Shown piece by piece: positions 19,520 to 28,018 of a stretch of 64,000 nt of DNA (its first letter is position 1; every line of letters begins with the position of its first letter). The DNA is from JACCVG01 sp963790245. GTDB lineage: Bacteria > Actinomycetota > Thermoleophilia > Solirubrobacterales > Thermoleophilaceae. The notes under the pieces are model-generated. The model saw only the letters and a list, made by a program, of their open reading frames with translations, was not told the DNA's origin and made no database searches. The position numbers and the translations under genes are program-made. Location of the stretch: positions 806,001 through 870,000 of the forward strand of contig CAWBNP010000002.1 in assembly GCA_963790245.1 (NCBI GenBank), in the 5' to 3' direction.

Positions 19520-20548
19520 TCAACCTAGACGGTCCTTGAAGCGATCGATTGCCTCGATCCGGGTCGGGTCGGTGCTGTGCATCGCAGCCAGGTAGACGGC
19601 GAAGAGGTCGCCGAGCAAGGTCAAGGAAAGCACCCGCTCGAGGCGACTGTCCCCGCGCGCGCGTACGCGCAGGACATCCAGCCCATCGTCAGCCGCGGCC
19701 GCAGCCGTCAGCTCGATCCGCTTCAGGACGCGAGCATCGGCCTGCTCGTCCTCGAGGAAGATCGCGTGCAGCGGCGCGCCGGAGAATCCGCAGATCTCGT
19801 TGTGATCGGCCTCGGGGAGCTCCGACCAGAAGGCCGGCGCTTTGGCCATCTCGTTGACCTGGGTCTTCCAACGACGTGCGACGGCAGCGGTCGGTCCGGC
19901 TCCGTAGATAACCGGGATTCGGTCCTCGAGCGCGGCCGCGAGGGCCTTCGCCTCCGACTCGGAAGCCTCGGGGCCCCACTCCGCGGCGAGACCGGTCAAC
20001 AGCGCGGCCGCAGCTTCGACCTCCGCGCGCAGTGAGGGCGCCGCCCCGCACTGCTCGGCGCACAGCAGCGCCCCGACGACCCCGTAGGCAACCGCCGAGC
20101 GTGGCTGGAAGCCGGACGGCGCGCCGATCACCGGGACGGACTGCTCGCGGGCCAGCTCGGCAAGCGCGCCGCCCGTGGTCAAGACCGCGCGCGTGGCTCC
20201 GGCGGCGCCGGCGGCCTCGAAGCAGGCGAGCGTCTCCTCCGTGTTGCCCGAGTAGCTCTGGGCGAGGACGAACGTCTCCGGACCGATCCAGGCGGGTGGC
20301 TCATACCCGCGCACGACGGTCAGTGGCTTGCTCGCACGAGCTCCGATCGCCGCGAAGGCGAGGTCGGCACCGATCGCCGAGCCGCCCATCGCGCAGACCA
20401 CGAGCCCGTCGCTGCGCGCGGCTACGGGGATCTGGGCCGCGTCGGCGCGCCAGAGCGCGTCGCCCAGCTGATGATCCATTCCAAGCGTGTCGACCAGCGC
20501 GGAGCCGGAGTCGATCGCGTCGATCGCCGCTCGCGTTAGCTCGCCCAC
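19520..20548 (-). CDS. Bifunctional phosphoglucose/phosphomannose isomerase family (SIS domains)
   Basis: Interconverts fructose 6-phosphate with glucose or mannose 6-phosphate, feeding the flanking nucleotidyltransferases. The 342 residues contain two SIS domains: CAMGGSAIGADLAF (about 52-65) and AQSYSGNTEETLACFEAA bind the sugar phosphate. GFQPRSAVAYGVVGALL, the catalytic-region motif SELPEADHNEICGF and the C-terminal IDRFKDRLG helix are typical of the PMI/PGI C-terminal family. It starts two bases after the stop of the upstream nucleotidyltransferase, and the next gene starts four bases after its own stop, so the three form one operon. Confidence 0.9.
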   Translation of the reverse strand: MGELTRAAIDAIDSGSALVDTLGMDHQLGDALWRADAAQIPVAARSDGLVVCAMGGSAIGADLAFAAIGARASKPLTVVRGYEPPAWIGPETFVLAQSYSGNTEETLACFEAAGAAGATRAVLTTGGALAELAREQSVPVIGAPSGFQPRSAVAYGVVGALLCAEQCGAAPSLRAEVEAAAALLTGLAAEWGPEASESEAKALAAALEDRIPVIYGAGPTAAVARRWKTQVNEMAKAPAFWSELPEADHNEICGFSGAPLHAIFLEDEQADARVLKRIELTAAAAADDGLDVLRVRARGDSRLERVLSLTLLGDLFAVYLAAMHSTDPTRIEAIDRFKDRLG

Positions 20549-20550
20549 GA

Positions 20551-21579
20551 TCAGCCGACCTCCGCCCCGGGCTCGATTCGCGAGCCCGTCGGCAGGTGGG
20601 TTCCGGGGCCGATTCGCGCCCCCTGGCCGACGATCGTGTGCGCCTCGATTCGAACACCCTGACCGACCCGGACCCCGGCCCCAAGCACGCTCTCGATCAC
20701 TACGGCGTCCGGACCGACGCTGACATCGGAGTGCAGGACGCTGCGCTCGATGCGGGCGTCGGAGCCGATCGAGCAGTGCGGGCCGATAACCGCCTGCGGT
20801 CCGATCAGCGCGCCCGCGGTGATCGCAGGCTCATAGACGAGCGACCCGCTCTCATCGCGCACCGGGAGGTCCGAGGAGGGAACGCCGGCGAGCAGGTCCC
20901 AGGTGCCCTGGAGGTAGCGCTCGGGCGTACCGATGTCCATCCAGTAGCCCTCGGCCCGGTAGCCGTAGAGGCCCTCGCCGACGAGACGGGGAAATAGGTC
21001 GCGCTCGAGCGAGGCGGGGCGGCCCGCATCGATCAGCGACAGCACCTCGCGCTCGACGACGTAACACCCGGCATTGATTCGATTGGTCGGTACCGGTCCC
21101 TCCTGCTTCTCGAGGAACGCCTCGACCTGGCCGTCGGTCGCCGTCGGGACCACCCCGTAGCTCGCGGTCTCCTCGACCTCGACGAGCGCGAGCGTGACGC
21201 GCGCGCGGGTGCTCTCGTGCCGGGCGAGCTCGGCGCTCACGTCGATGTCGGTCAGCACATCGCCATTGAGGACCAGAAACCGATCGTTGAGCAACCCCTC
21301 GCCCTCGGCGAGCTTCAACGGACCGCCGGTTCCAAGCGGCTCGAGTTCGTTGACGTAGCGCAGCGCGACATCCCCGTGGCGATCCCCGAGGACGGCCTCG
21401 ACGCCTTCAGCGAGGAAGCCACAGGAGAGGATCGCCTCCTCGACGCCGTGGGTTGCGAGCCAATCGATCATGAAGGTGAGGAACGGACGTCCGGCGAGCG
21501 GGATCACGGGCTTTGGGACCAACGTGGTCAAAGGGCGTAGCCGTGTGCCCTCTCCCCCGGCGAGGATCAGCGCTTGCAT
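20551..21579 (-). CDS. NDP-sugar synthase/nucleotidyltransferase, second paralogue
   Basis: Same architecture as the protein at 18520-19515: GT-A domain (LILAGGEGTRLRPLTTLVPKP; VLNGDVLTDIDVSAEL; NRINAGCYVVEREVL; GYWMDIGTPERYLQGTWDLL) and a C-terminal left-handed beta-helix (GALIGPQAVIGPHCSIGSDA). The two paralogues differ in the specificity region, so they probably activate different sugars or act at different steps of surface polysaccharide synthesis. The enzyme would use products of the neighbouring isomerase after a mutase step; no phosphomannomutase is present here. Confidence 0.88.
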   Translation of the reverse strand: MQALILAGGEGTRLRPLTTLVPKPVIPLAGRPFLTFMIDWLATHGVEEAILSCGFLAEGVEAVLGDRHGDVALRYVNELEPLGTGGPLKLAEGEGLLNDRFLVLNGDVLTDIDVSAELARHESTRARVTLALVEVEETASYGVVPTATDGQVEAFLEKQEGPVPTNRINAGCYVVEREVLSLIDAGRPASLERDLFPRLVGEGLYGYRAEGYWMDIGTPERYLQGTWDLLAGVPSSDLPVRDESGSLVYEPAITAGALIGPQAVIGPHCSIGSDARIERSVLHSDVSVGPDAVVIESVLGAGVRVGQGVRIEAHTIVGQGARIGPGTHLPTGSRIEPGAEVG

Positions 21580-21595
21580 CGCGTGACTCGACCGC

Positions 21596-22870
21596 TCAGC
21601 GGCCGACGCCCTCGTACGTGAAGCCCGCTGCGCGCAGCGCGTCCGCGTCGAGGAAATTGCGCCCGTCGAGGACGACCGGGTTCGCCATCCGCCCTCGCAC
21701 TGCCTCCCAGTCGAGGTCGCGGAACTCGGCCCACTCGGTCACGAGCACGACCGCGTCGGCTCCGTCAACCGCCTCGAGCGCCGAGGCGCAGATCTTCGAG
21801 CCGGTCAGCATCTCGCGTGCGCGGTCGAGCGCGATCGGGTCATACACGCGCACGTTCGCGCCCTCCCCCTGCAGGCGCGCGGCGAGCACCAGCGCGGGGG
21901 CTTCCCGTACGTCGTCGGTGTCGGGCTTGAAGGCGACACCGAGCAACGCGATCTCCTTGTTTACGAGCGAGCCGAGGTGCTTCTGCAGCTTCCCGATCGT
22001 TCTCCGCTTCTGGAGCTCGTTGACCTCGATCACGGCCGTCAGCAGCTGGAAGTGGTAGCCGGAATTGCCGGCGAGCTGCTTTAGCGCCGAGACATCCTTG
22101 GGAAAACACGAGCCCCCGTATCCAATTCCGGCGCGCAGAAACTGCGGTCCGATGCGGGAGTCGAGCCCCATGCCCCGCGCGACTTCACTGACGTCGGCGC
22201 CGAGCTCCTCTGAGACGTTGGCGATCTCGTTGATGAAAGAGATCTTGGTGGCGAGGAACGCGTTTGAGGCGAGCTTGATCATCTCGGCGCTCGCCACGTC
22301 GGTCCGGACGATCGCGCCGCCAAGCGGCTCGTACAGCGTCGCGACCCGATCGGCGAAGCCCTGGGATTCGGCGCCGGCGCCAACGACGACCCGGTCGGGG
22401 TGCATGAAGTCCTCGACGGCCGTGCCCTCCTTGAGGAACTCGGGGTTGGAGATGTAGCCGACCCCCTCCCGCTCGCGCGTGATGGCGCGGCCGGTGCCGA
22501 CCGGCACCGTGCTTTTCATCACAATCGCGTGGTCGGTCGAATCGCCCAGCTCGGAGACCACCGTTTCGACGCGCGAGAGGTCAGCGTCGCCGGAGTAGGT
22601 CGGCGGAGTATCGACGCAGCAGAAGAGCAGGTGGGCGTTCGAGAGGACGTCGCCCATCTCGGTCGTGAAGTGGAGCCGCTCGCGGTTGCGCTCGATCAGC
22701 TCGTTGAGTCCCGGCTCGTGGATCGGAACGCGCCCGCTGCGCAACGTCTCGACCTTCTCGGCGAGGATGTCGCGACAGTGGACCTCGTGGCCCAGCTCGG
22801 CGAAGCAGGTCGCCGTGACGAGGCCGACCCAGCCGGCCCCGATAACCCCGATCGGTTCTTGCGCAGACAT
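21596..22870 (-). CDS. ugd: UDP-glucose 6-dehydrogenase
   Basis: NAD-dependent two-step oxidation of UDP-glucose to UDP-glucuronate, a precursor for acidic surface polysaccharides. The 424 residues show the Rossmann start IGVIGAGWVGLVTATCFAELG, the substrate Glu/Lys regions (NPEFLKEGTAVEDFMHPDRVVVG; KLASNAFLATKISFINEIAN) and the catalytic cysteine in IGYGGSCFPKDVSALKQLA. The C-terminal Rossmann-like domain begins at about residue 300 (NKEIALLGVAFKPDTDDVREAP). It sits between the LCP ligase gene and the nucleotidyltransferases, consistent with glycopolymer assembly. Confidence 0.95.
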   Translation of the reverse strand: MSAQEPIGVIGAGWVGLVTATCFAELGHEVHCRDILAEKVETLRSGRVPIHEPGLNELIERNRERLHFTTEMGDVLSNAHLLFCCVDTPPTYSGDADLSRVETVVSELGDSTDHAIVMKSTVPVGTGRAITREREGVGYISNPEFLKEGTAVEDFMHPDRVVVGAGAESQGFADRVATLYEPLGGAIVRTDVASAEMIKLASNAFLATKISFINEIANVSEELGADVSEVARGMGLDSRIGPQFLRAGIGYGGSCFPKDVSALKQLAGNSGYHFQLLTAVIEVNELQKRRTIGKLQKHLGSLVNKEIALLGVAFKPDTDDVREAPALVLAARLQGEGANVRVYDPIALDRAREMLTGSKICASALEAVDGADAVVLVTEWAEFRDLDWEAVRGRMANPVVLDGRNFLDADALRAAGFTYEGVGR

Positions 22871-22906
22871 CGGCGGTGACCCTAGCCGACGATCGGCGCC
22901 TGGCGT

Positions 22907-24532
22907 CTACTGACAGCGGGTACTGCCGGCGATCTTGAGCATCTCCTTTGCCGACAAGGTCTGGAGCAGCGTGTTGGCGAGCCAGTAGACCCCGTCCGAG
23001 TTGCGCCAGGCGACCAGCCTGACGCGATCCCCGTCGTAATGGACCTCGAACTTGCGCCCGTTGACCGTCGCCTCTTTGGTCGGGTCACCGAGGATCGGCG
23101 GGTTCGAGGGATCGCCCTGAGCGTCCTGCCAGGTGGTCCCCTGGATCCCGTAGTACTCGCCGATCCCGCCCCGCTTGATGACCATCCGGTAGGCCGAGAA
23201 TCGCTCGCGATCCTCGGCACCGGGGTCACCGACGCCGATCTTGTAGACGCGCGGCTCCGCCTCGGCGAAGATCGAGCCGGTGGTACGCAGGGTCGGGTAA
23301 CAGACCGGGAAGTCGGCGCCGGCGGCCTTGGCCGCCTCGGCCTGGGCCTGGCCCTCGGCCGAGGAGTCCTCGAGCGCCGCCTGCTTCTGCTCGGCGGGCG
23401 CCGGACCCTGGCCGGGGCGCTTGGCCTTCGCGTTGCTGGCGGCCCGCTCGACGCGCCTATCCTCCGCTGTCGGCTTCTTGCCGCCGCCCGACCGTTTCCC
23501 AGCGCCCGGTCCGTCGGGCTCGCCGGTTGCGTTCGCATTCGGCGTGTCGGCCGGCGTAATCGTCCCGCGCGGTCCCTCCGAGGCCCGTACGCCGAGGAAG
23601 TCGGCGGTTGCCTCCTGCATCTGCTCGGGCGTCGAGGTCACGAACTCGGGCTCGAGCGTGAAGTTCGGATGGATCTCCTGGATCGGGTTGGTGGCGGAGC
23701 CGATCGCGAGCTGGAGCAGGTTGGCGGCGTCCGTCCGCTCAGTGATGTCGGACTTGGAGTTGCGCTGGAAGATCGTTACGAGCTCCTTGCGCTCTTCGAT
23801 CAACCGTTTGAGGCCGAGCTGATCGCGGAACGCGCGCAAGAAGTCCTGCTGCCGCCCGGCGCGGACGATGTCGGTGTCCTCGTGGCGGTAGCGCGCGTAG
23901 GCCAGTGCCTGGAGCCCGCAGAGCCGCTGATAGCCGGGCTGGAGGTCGATCGGCGTGTATTCGAGGCTGTCGTTGTAGTAGCGGCGGTCGATGTCGAGAT
24001 AGACGCAGCCGAGCGCGTCGACGACCTCGGTGAAGCCGGCGAAGTCGACGTTGATGACATGGTTGATCGGCAGCCCGGTGGCCGCCTTCACGGTCTGCAG
24101 TGCCAGCTCGGCCCCGCCGAGCGAGTAGGCCGCGTTGATCTTGTCGGTCCCGTAGCCGGGGATCTGGACGCGCAGGTCCCGCGGGATCGACATGATCGCC
24201 GTCGCCTTGCGGTCCGGGTCAAGGCGCACCAGGATGATCGAGTCAGACCGCGCGGTCTCGCGCCCGATCTCGGTTTCGCCCTTGCCGATCGTGTCGGACC
24301 CGATGAGCAGGATCGTCTGGGGCTCACCCTCCTCGGCGACCTTCAGGTACTCCTTTACTTTGTCGTCGAGCTTCGGGCCCTTGATGATCTGGTTGACCGC
24401 GTCCTCTACCGCCCCGACGCCGAAGGCGGCCGTGGCCGCCGTGGTGCAGGCGACGACCATCAGCGCCCCCACCCCGAGGCGTTTCCAGAAGGTGAAGGTG
24501 CTTTCGGTGCTCTGCTCGGGCGAGTCGTTCAT
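22907..24532 (-). CDS. LytR-CpsA-Psr (LCP) family glycopolymer ligase with C-terminal extension
   Basis: Transfers lipid-linked glycopolymers onto peptidoglycan outside the membrane. From the ATG at 24532 the protein has 541 residues: TM helix (VGALMVVACTTAATAAFGVG, about 20-40), LCP domain (about 70-310) with ARSDSIILVRLDPD, SIPRDLRVQIPGYG, KINAAYSLGGAEL and LCGLQALAYARYRHEDTDIVRAGRQQDF. A Gly/Lys/Ala-rich linker (about 340-420) then leads to an unrecognised C-terminal domain of about 120 residues starting FPVCYPTLRTTGS, with three Cys in all (two in the domain start region and end). The start lies four bases after the M20 peptidase stop. Confidence 0.88.
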   Translation of the reverse strand: MNDSPEQSTESTFTFWKRLGVGALMVVACTTAATAAFGVGAVEDAVNQIIKGPKLDDKVKEYLKVAEEGEPQTILLIGSDTIGKGETEIGRETARSDSIILVRLDPDRKATAIMSIPRDLRVQIPGYGTDKINAAYSLGGAELALQTVKAATGLPINHVINVDFAGFTEVVDALGCVYLDIDRRYYNDSLEYTPIDLQPGYQRLCGLQALAYARYRHEDTDIVRAGRQQDFLRAFRDQLGLKRLIEERKELVTIFQRNSKSDITERTDAANLLQLAIGSATNPIQEIHPNFTLEPEFVTSTPEQMQEATADFLGVRASEGPRGTITPADTPNANATGEPDGPGAGKRSGGGKKPTAEDRRVERAASNAKAKRPGQGPAPAEQKQAALEDSSAEGQAQAEAAKAAGADFPVCYPTLRTTGSIFAEAEPRVYKIGVGDPGAEDRERFSAYRMVIKRGGIGEYYGIQGTTWQDAQGDPSNPPILGDPTKEATVNGRKFEVHYDGDRVRLVAWRNSDGVYWLANTLLQTLSAKEMLKIAGSTRCQ

Positions 24533-24536
24533 TCCC

Positions 24537-25637
24537 CTAGGCGATCCTGAGCCGCGGCGCGGACACCCGCGACGGGACAATCTCGACGAATTCGACCAGC
24601 GCACGGCGGTAGGAGTGCAGCGATTCCACCGAGACCCATTCGTCAGGACCGTGGTGCCCCCCTCCCGTCGGGCCGAACTCGACCGCCGGGACGCCGGCTT
24701 CGAGAAAGCTTACGGCGTCTGAGGCGCCGTCGCGACCGACCGAGATCGACTCCGCGCGGGTCCGATCGCGCACGGCATCGGCGAGCGCGCCGACCAGCGC
24801 ATGGTCGCGGTCGACGATCGCCGGTTCGCGCTGGAAGATCACGGACACGCGAGTGTCGGGCAGGTCGCGGACGGATGCGAGGATCTGCTCCGGGTCCTGG
24901 CCGGGCAGGTACCGGATATCGACGTCGATCGTGCAGACATCCGGCACCTTGTTGAGCGCGTCTCCGCCGGAGATCCGGCCGAGGTTGATCGAGGGCCGAT
25001 CGAACAGTTCGGAGGACGCGCGCGAGAAGGGCAGCGACTCGATCCGGCGGAAGACGTCGATCGCTTTCAGCGCGGCGTTGTCGCCGAGCCACGGCGTCGA
25101 GCCGTGCGCAGCCTTGCCGAGGACCTCGAGCCTCAGGGCGAGGACGCCCTTGGCCTGGACGCCGATCAGCAGGTCGGTCGGCTCACCGGTGATCGCGAAG
25201 TCGCCGAGGTAACCGCGGTCGATCAGCGCTTCGGTGCCTTTGCCTGCGTCCTCGTCGGCCTCCTCGTCACAGACGATCAACAGGTGGACACGGACCGCGT
25301 CCTGGCGAACCAGGTCGCAGGTGGCGCACATCATCCCGGCGAGGCCGCCCTTCATGTCGTAGGCGCCGCGGCCGATCAGCCGGTCTCCGTCCAGCCGCGG
25401 CTCGAACTGCGCCTCGTGGGCGGGAACGACGTCGAGGTGGCCGTGGAGCACGATCGTCGGGCCCTCGGTTGCGCCGACCGTGGCGGCGAGGATCGGGCGG
25501 CCGTGACAGGTCCACGCCGAGACCGGCACGTCGTGGGAATCGAGCCAGCCCTTGACGAAGCCCGAGCAGCTGCGAATCCCGTCGAGCGTCGAAGTGTCGT
25601 AGGTGATCAGCCGCTCGGTCAGGGCGCGTTCGTCCAT
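24537..25637 (-). CDS. M20/M28-type zinc amidohydrolase (ArgE/DapE-like)
   Basis: Predicted dizinc hydrolase of N-acyl amino acids or small peptides. The ligands are visible: His in VLHGHLDVVPAHE, bridging Asp in RGAYDMKGGLAGM, the catalytic Glu pair in IVCDEEADEDAGKG, and the last His in GPTGGGHHGPDEWV. The dimerisation lid lies at about 165-275 (LEVLGKAAHGSTPWLG). Length 366 residues suits DapE/ArgE relatives, but substrate is not assigned. The frame remains open far upstream (to 26342), overlapping the TetR gene; the ATG at 25637 is chosen from the family N-terminus. A dispersed repeat copy lies 10 bases upstream. Confidence 0.85.
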   Translation of the reverse strand: MDERALTERLITYDTSTLDGIRSCSGFVKGWLDSHDVPVSAWTCHGRPILAATVGATEGPTIVLHGHLDVVPAHEAQFEPRLDGDRLIGRGAYDMKGGLAGMMCATCDLVRQDAVRVHLLIVCDEEADEDAGKGTEALIDRGYLGDFAITGEPTDLLIGVQAKGVLALRLEVLGKAAHGSTPWLGDNAALKAIDVFRRIESLPFSRASSELFDRPSINLGRISGGDALNKVPDVCTIDVDIRYLPGQDPEQILASVRDLPDTRVSVIFQREPAIVDRDHALVGALADAVRDRTRAESISVGRDGASDAVSFLEAGVPAVEFGPTGGGHHGPDEWVSVESLHSYRRALVEFVEIVPSRVSAPRLRIA

Positions 25638-25647
25638 CGCGACAGAG

Positions 25648-25664
25648 TAGACCCCACCGGGGTC
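25648..25664 (-). repeat. Dispersed palindromic border repeat, copy 3 (upstream of M20 peptidase)
   Basis: Minus strand GACCCCGGTGGGGTCTA, with six-base perfect arms GACCCC/GGGGTC around GGT. It lies in the leader of the M20 peptidase, ending 10 bases before its ATG. Confidence 0.7.
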
Positions 25665-25756
25665 CTCCCAGGCTCCGATTGCGCCTGGCAGGAGGTTGGC
25701 CGGGTAGCGGCGCAAGATTGCGGACGCCTTATACGACGACGCCCTGCACGAAACCC

Positions 25757-25770
25757 TGAATCGTGATTCA
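25757..25770. promoter_or_regulatory. Candidate TetR operator
   Basis: Perfect inverted repeat TGAATC-GT-GATTCA, eight bases before the GTG start of the TetR gene, in the region shared with the divergent M20 peptidase (candidate minus-strand -10 TATAAG at 25728-25733). Position and symmetry fit autorepression. Confidence 0.6.
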
Positions 25771-25778
25771 CTTCTTGT

Positions 25779-26438
25779 GTGGCATACCGCTCGACCCCTC
25801 GCACCGAGGCGCGCCGGGTGGCCGCGCGCGAGCGGATCGTGCTCGCCGCACTCGCGCAGGTCGCCGAGGACGGCTATGGCTCGGCGTCGATCGGCGCTGT
25901 CGCGGGTAGGGCCGGGGTCGCGACCGGGACCGTTTACCGCCACTTCAGCTCCAAAGCGGATCTGCTCGCTGAGGTCTTCCGTCGTGCGTCCCAGCGCGAG
26001 CTCGATGTCGTCATCGAGCTCGCGGACCGGCGCGGGCTGAGCAGCGCCGAGCGGATCGCGGGCGGCGCCGAGGTCTTCGCCCGGCGCGCGCTCGCCAACC
26101 CGGTGCTCGCCTACGCCCTGCTCGCCGAGCCGGTCGATCCGGCGGTCGAGGCCGAACGGCTCGTGTTCCGCCGCGGCCACCGCGACGTCTTCGCGGCGGT
26201 GCTCGAAGACGGGATCCGCGACGGGGAGATCGAGCCGGTCGACTGCCCGACGGTCGCGGCCGCGCTCGTCGGCGCGCTCGCCGAGGTCTTGGTCGGCCCG
26301 CTTTCCGAAGGCGCGGCCAGCCACCGCGCCGCCGATCCCCACCGCTCAGAAGCGCTAATCACGAGCTTGGTCCAGTTCGCCGTCAAGGCGATCAAATACG
26401 AGGAGGAGCCGGATGTCCGTCGCATCACCCACGCATGA
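25779..26438 (+). CDS. TetR/AcrR family transcriptional regulator
   Basis: The 219 residues have an N-terminal helix-turn-helix (RERIVLAALAQVAEDGYGSA then SIGAVAGRAGVATGTVYRHF, about 17-57) and a ligand-binding C-terminal domain without a recognisable subfamily signature (VFARRALANPVLAYALLAEP). Such regulators near acyl-CoA dehydrogenases often sense acyl-CoAs; that is inference. GTG start. The 3' end overlaps the acyl-CoA dehydrogenase start by 26 bases, so both are on one transcript. A perfect 14-base inverted repeat just upstream is the likely operator. Confidence 0.92.
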   Translation: MAYRSTPRTEARRVAARERIVLAALAQVAEDGYGSASIGAVAGRAGVATGTVYRHFSSKADLLAEVFRRASQRELDVVIELADRRGLSSAERIAGGAEVFARRALANPVLAYALLAEPVDPAVEAERLVFRRGHRDVFAAVLEDGIRDGEIEPVDCPTVAAALVGALAEVLVGPLSEGAASHRAADPHRSEALITSLVQFAVKAIKYEEEPDVRRITHA

Positions 26439-27999
26439 CGTGCTCAACCAGGCGCCGCCGCTGGTCGGCCACAACGTCTTCGAGGCCGACCCGGCGCTCG
26501 TCGAAGGGCTGAGCCGCGAGGGCGGCAAATGGGGCGTCGAGCGGGTGCGCGCGATCGGCGCGCTGGCGGGCTCTCCCGAGACCCACGAGCACAGCCGGCG
26601 GGCCGAGCGCAACGAGCCGCGGCTGCTGACCCACGACCGTTTCGGAAACCGAATCGACGCGATCGAGCTCGACCCCTCCTGGCACTGGCTGCTGCGCCAC
26701 GCGATCGAGGCCGGGATGGCGGGGCTCCCGTGGAGCGAGCCAGGGCCGGGCGCGCACGTCGTCCGGGCCTCGATGTTCATGCTCTGGAGCCAGATCTCAT
26801 CGGGCGTCATGTGTCCCGTGTCGATGACCTACGCCGGGGTCCCGGCGATCAGGGCCAACGCCGAGCTCGCGGCCGAGTGGGAGCCGCGGCTGATCGCGAG
26901 CGACTACAACGACGGCGCGCTTTGCGGAATGGCGATGACCGAGAAGCAGGGAGGCTCGGACGTACGCGCCAACACGACCGTCGCGGTCGAAGCTGGCGAC
27001 GGCGCCTGGTCGATCACCGGCCACAAGTGGTTCTGCTCCTATCCCCCGTGCGACGTCTTCCTGACGCTCGCCCAGACCGACGCCGGGCTCTCGTGTTTCC
27101 TCGTCGAGCCGGGCCCGGGCTTCCGGATCCAGCGGCTCAAGGACAAGCTCGGTACCCGTTCGCTGCCTTCCTCGGAGGTCGAGTTCGTCGACCTGCCCGG
27201 GCGGCTGATCGGCGAAGCGGGCCGCGGTGTCCCGACGATCATCGAGATGGTCAACCACACACGCCTGGACTGCATCCTCGGGACGACGGCCGGCATGCGC
27301 CGCGCCGTCAGCGAAGCGGTCAACCACTGCCGTGGCCGGCGCAGTTTCGGGGCCTATTTGAGCGAACACCCGGCGATGCGCAACGTGCTCGCCGACTTGG
27401 CGCTCGAGTCCGAGGCGGCAACCGCGACCGCGCTGCGAATCGCCCGCGCCTACGACGAGCCCGGCGAGTCGAGCTTCCGCCGGCTCGCGACGGCCGTCAG
27501 CAAGTACTGGATCTGCAAGCGCGGCCCCGGGGTCGCCGTCGAGGCGCTGGAGTGCTTCGGCGGCAACGGCTTCGTCGAGGAGTCGCCGATGCCCCAGATC
27601 TACCGCGACATCGAGCTCAACTCAATCTGGGAGGGATCGGGCAACGTGGCGGCGCTGGACGTTCTGCGCGCAGTCGGCCGGGAGCCCGAGACGCTGGCGG
27701 CGCTGCTCGAGGAGTGCCGGCTCGCCCAGGGCGCCAACGCCCATCTCGACCACCATCTCTCGGGCATCGAGGACAAGCTCGCGGGCCTCGTGAGCGACGA
27801 CCCGCAGTGGTACGCACGCCGGGCGGTCGAGGAGCTTGGGGTCGCCCTGCAGGGGAGCCTGCTGGTCCGCAACGCGCCAGCGGCCGTCTCGGATGCCTTC
27901 TGCGCCTCACGGCTCGGCGGCCGCGCCGGCCGCGTTTACGGGACGCTGGAGCGCGGGATCGACGTCGACGCGATCCTCCAGCGAGCGCTGGCCGTCTAG
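26413..27999 (+). CDS. Acyl-CoA dehydrogenase, AidB/isovaleryl-CoA dehydrogenase-like
   Basis: FAD flavoprotein of the AidB branch. The 528 residues begin with the AidB-type N-terminal extension (LNQAPPLVGHNVFEADPALVEGL), then the ACAD core: CGMAMTEKQGGSDVRANTT (FAD and substrate loop), SITGHKWFCSYPPCDVFLTLA, and GNGFVEESPMPQIYRDIELNSIWEGSGNV (AidB-specific region, catalytic-type Glu in IWEGSGN). AidB of E. coli belongs to the adaptive response to alkylation; here linkage to TetR suggests an acyl-CoA-related or stress role. GAGGAG lies five bases before the ATG, inside the TetR gene. Confidence 0.92.
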   Translation: MSVASPTHDVLNQAPPLVGHNVFEADPALVEGLSREGGKWGVERVRAIGALAGSPETHEHSRRAERNEPRLLTHDRFGNRIDAIELDPSWHWLLRHAIEAGMAGLPWSEPGPGAHVVRASMFMLWSQISSGVMCPVSMTYAGVPAIRANAELAAEWEPRLIASDYNDGALCGMAMTEKQGGSDVRANTTVAVEAGDGAWSITGHKWFCSYPPCDVFLTLAQTDAGLSCFLVEPGPGFRIQRLKDKLGTRSLPSSEVEFVDLPGRLIGEAGRGVPTIIEMVNHTRLDCILGTTAGMRRAVSEAVNHCRGRRSFGAYLSEHPAMRNVLADLALESEAATATALRIARAYDEPGESSFRRLATAVSKYWICKRGPGVAVEALECFGGNGFVEESPMPQIYRDIELNSIWEGSGNVAALDVLRAVGREPETLAALLEECRLAQGANAHLDHHLSGIEDKLAGLVSDDPQWYARRAVEELGVALQGSLLVRNAPAAVSDAFCASRLGGRAGRVYGTLERGIDVDAILQRALAV

Positions 28000-28018
28000 A
28001 ACCAGAGGCCGTTTACCG

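Noticed and set aside
24537..26342. Single 601-residue protein including the M20 peptidase
   Set aside because: The upstream 235 codons are antisense to the TetR gene; the family N-terminus and ATG at 25637 mark the real start.
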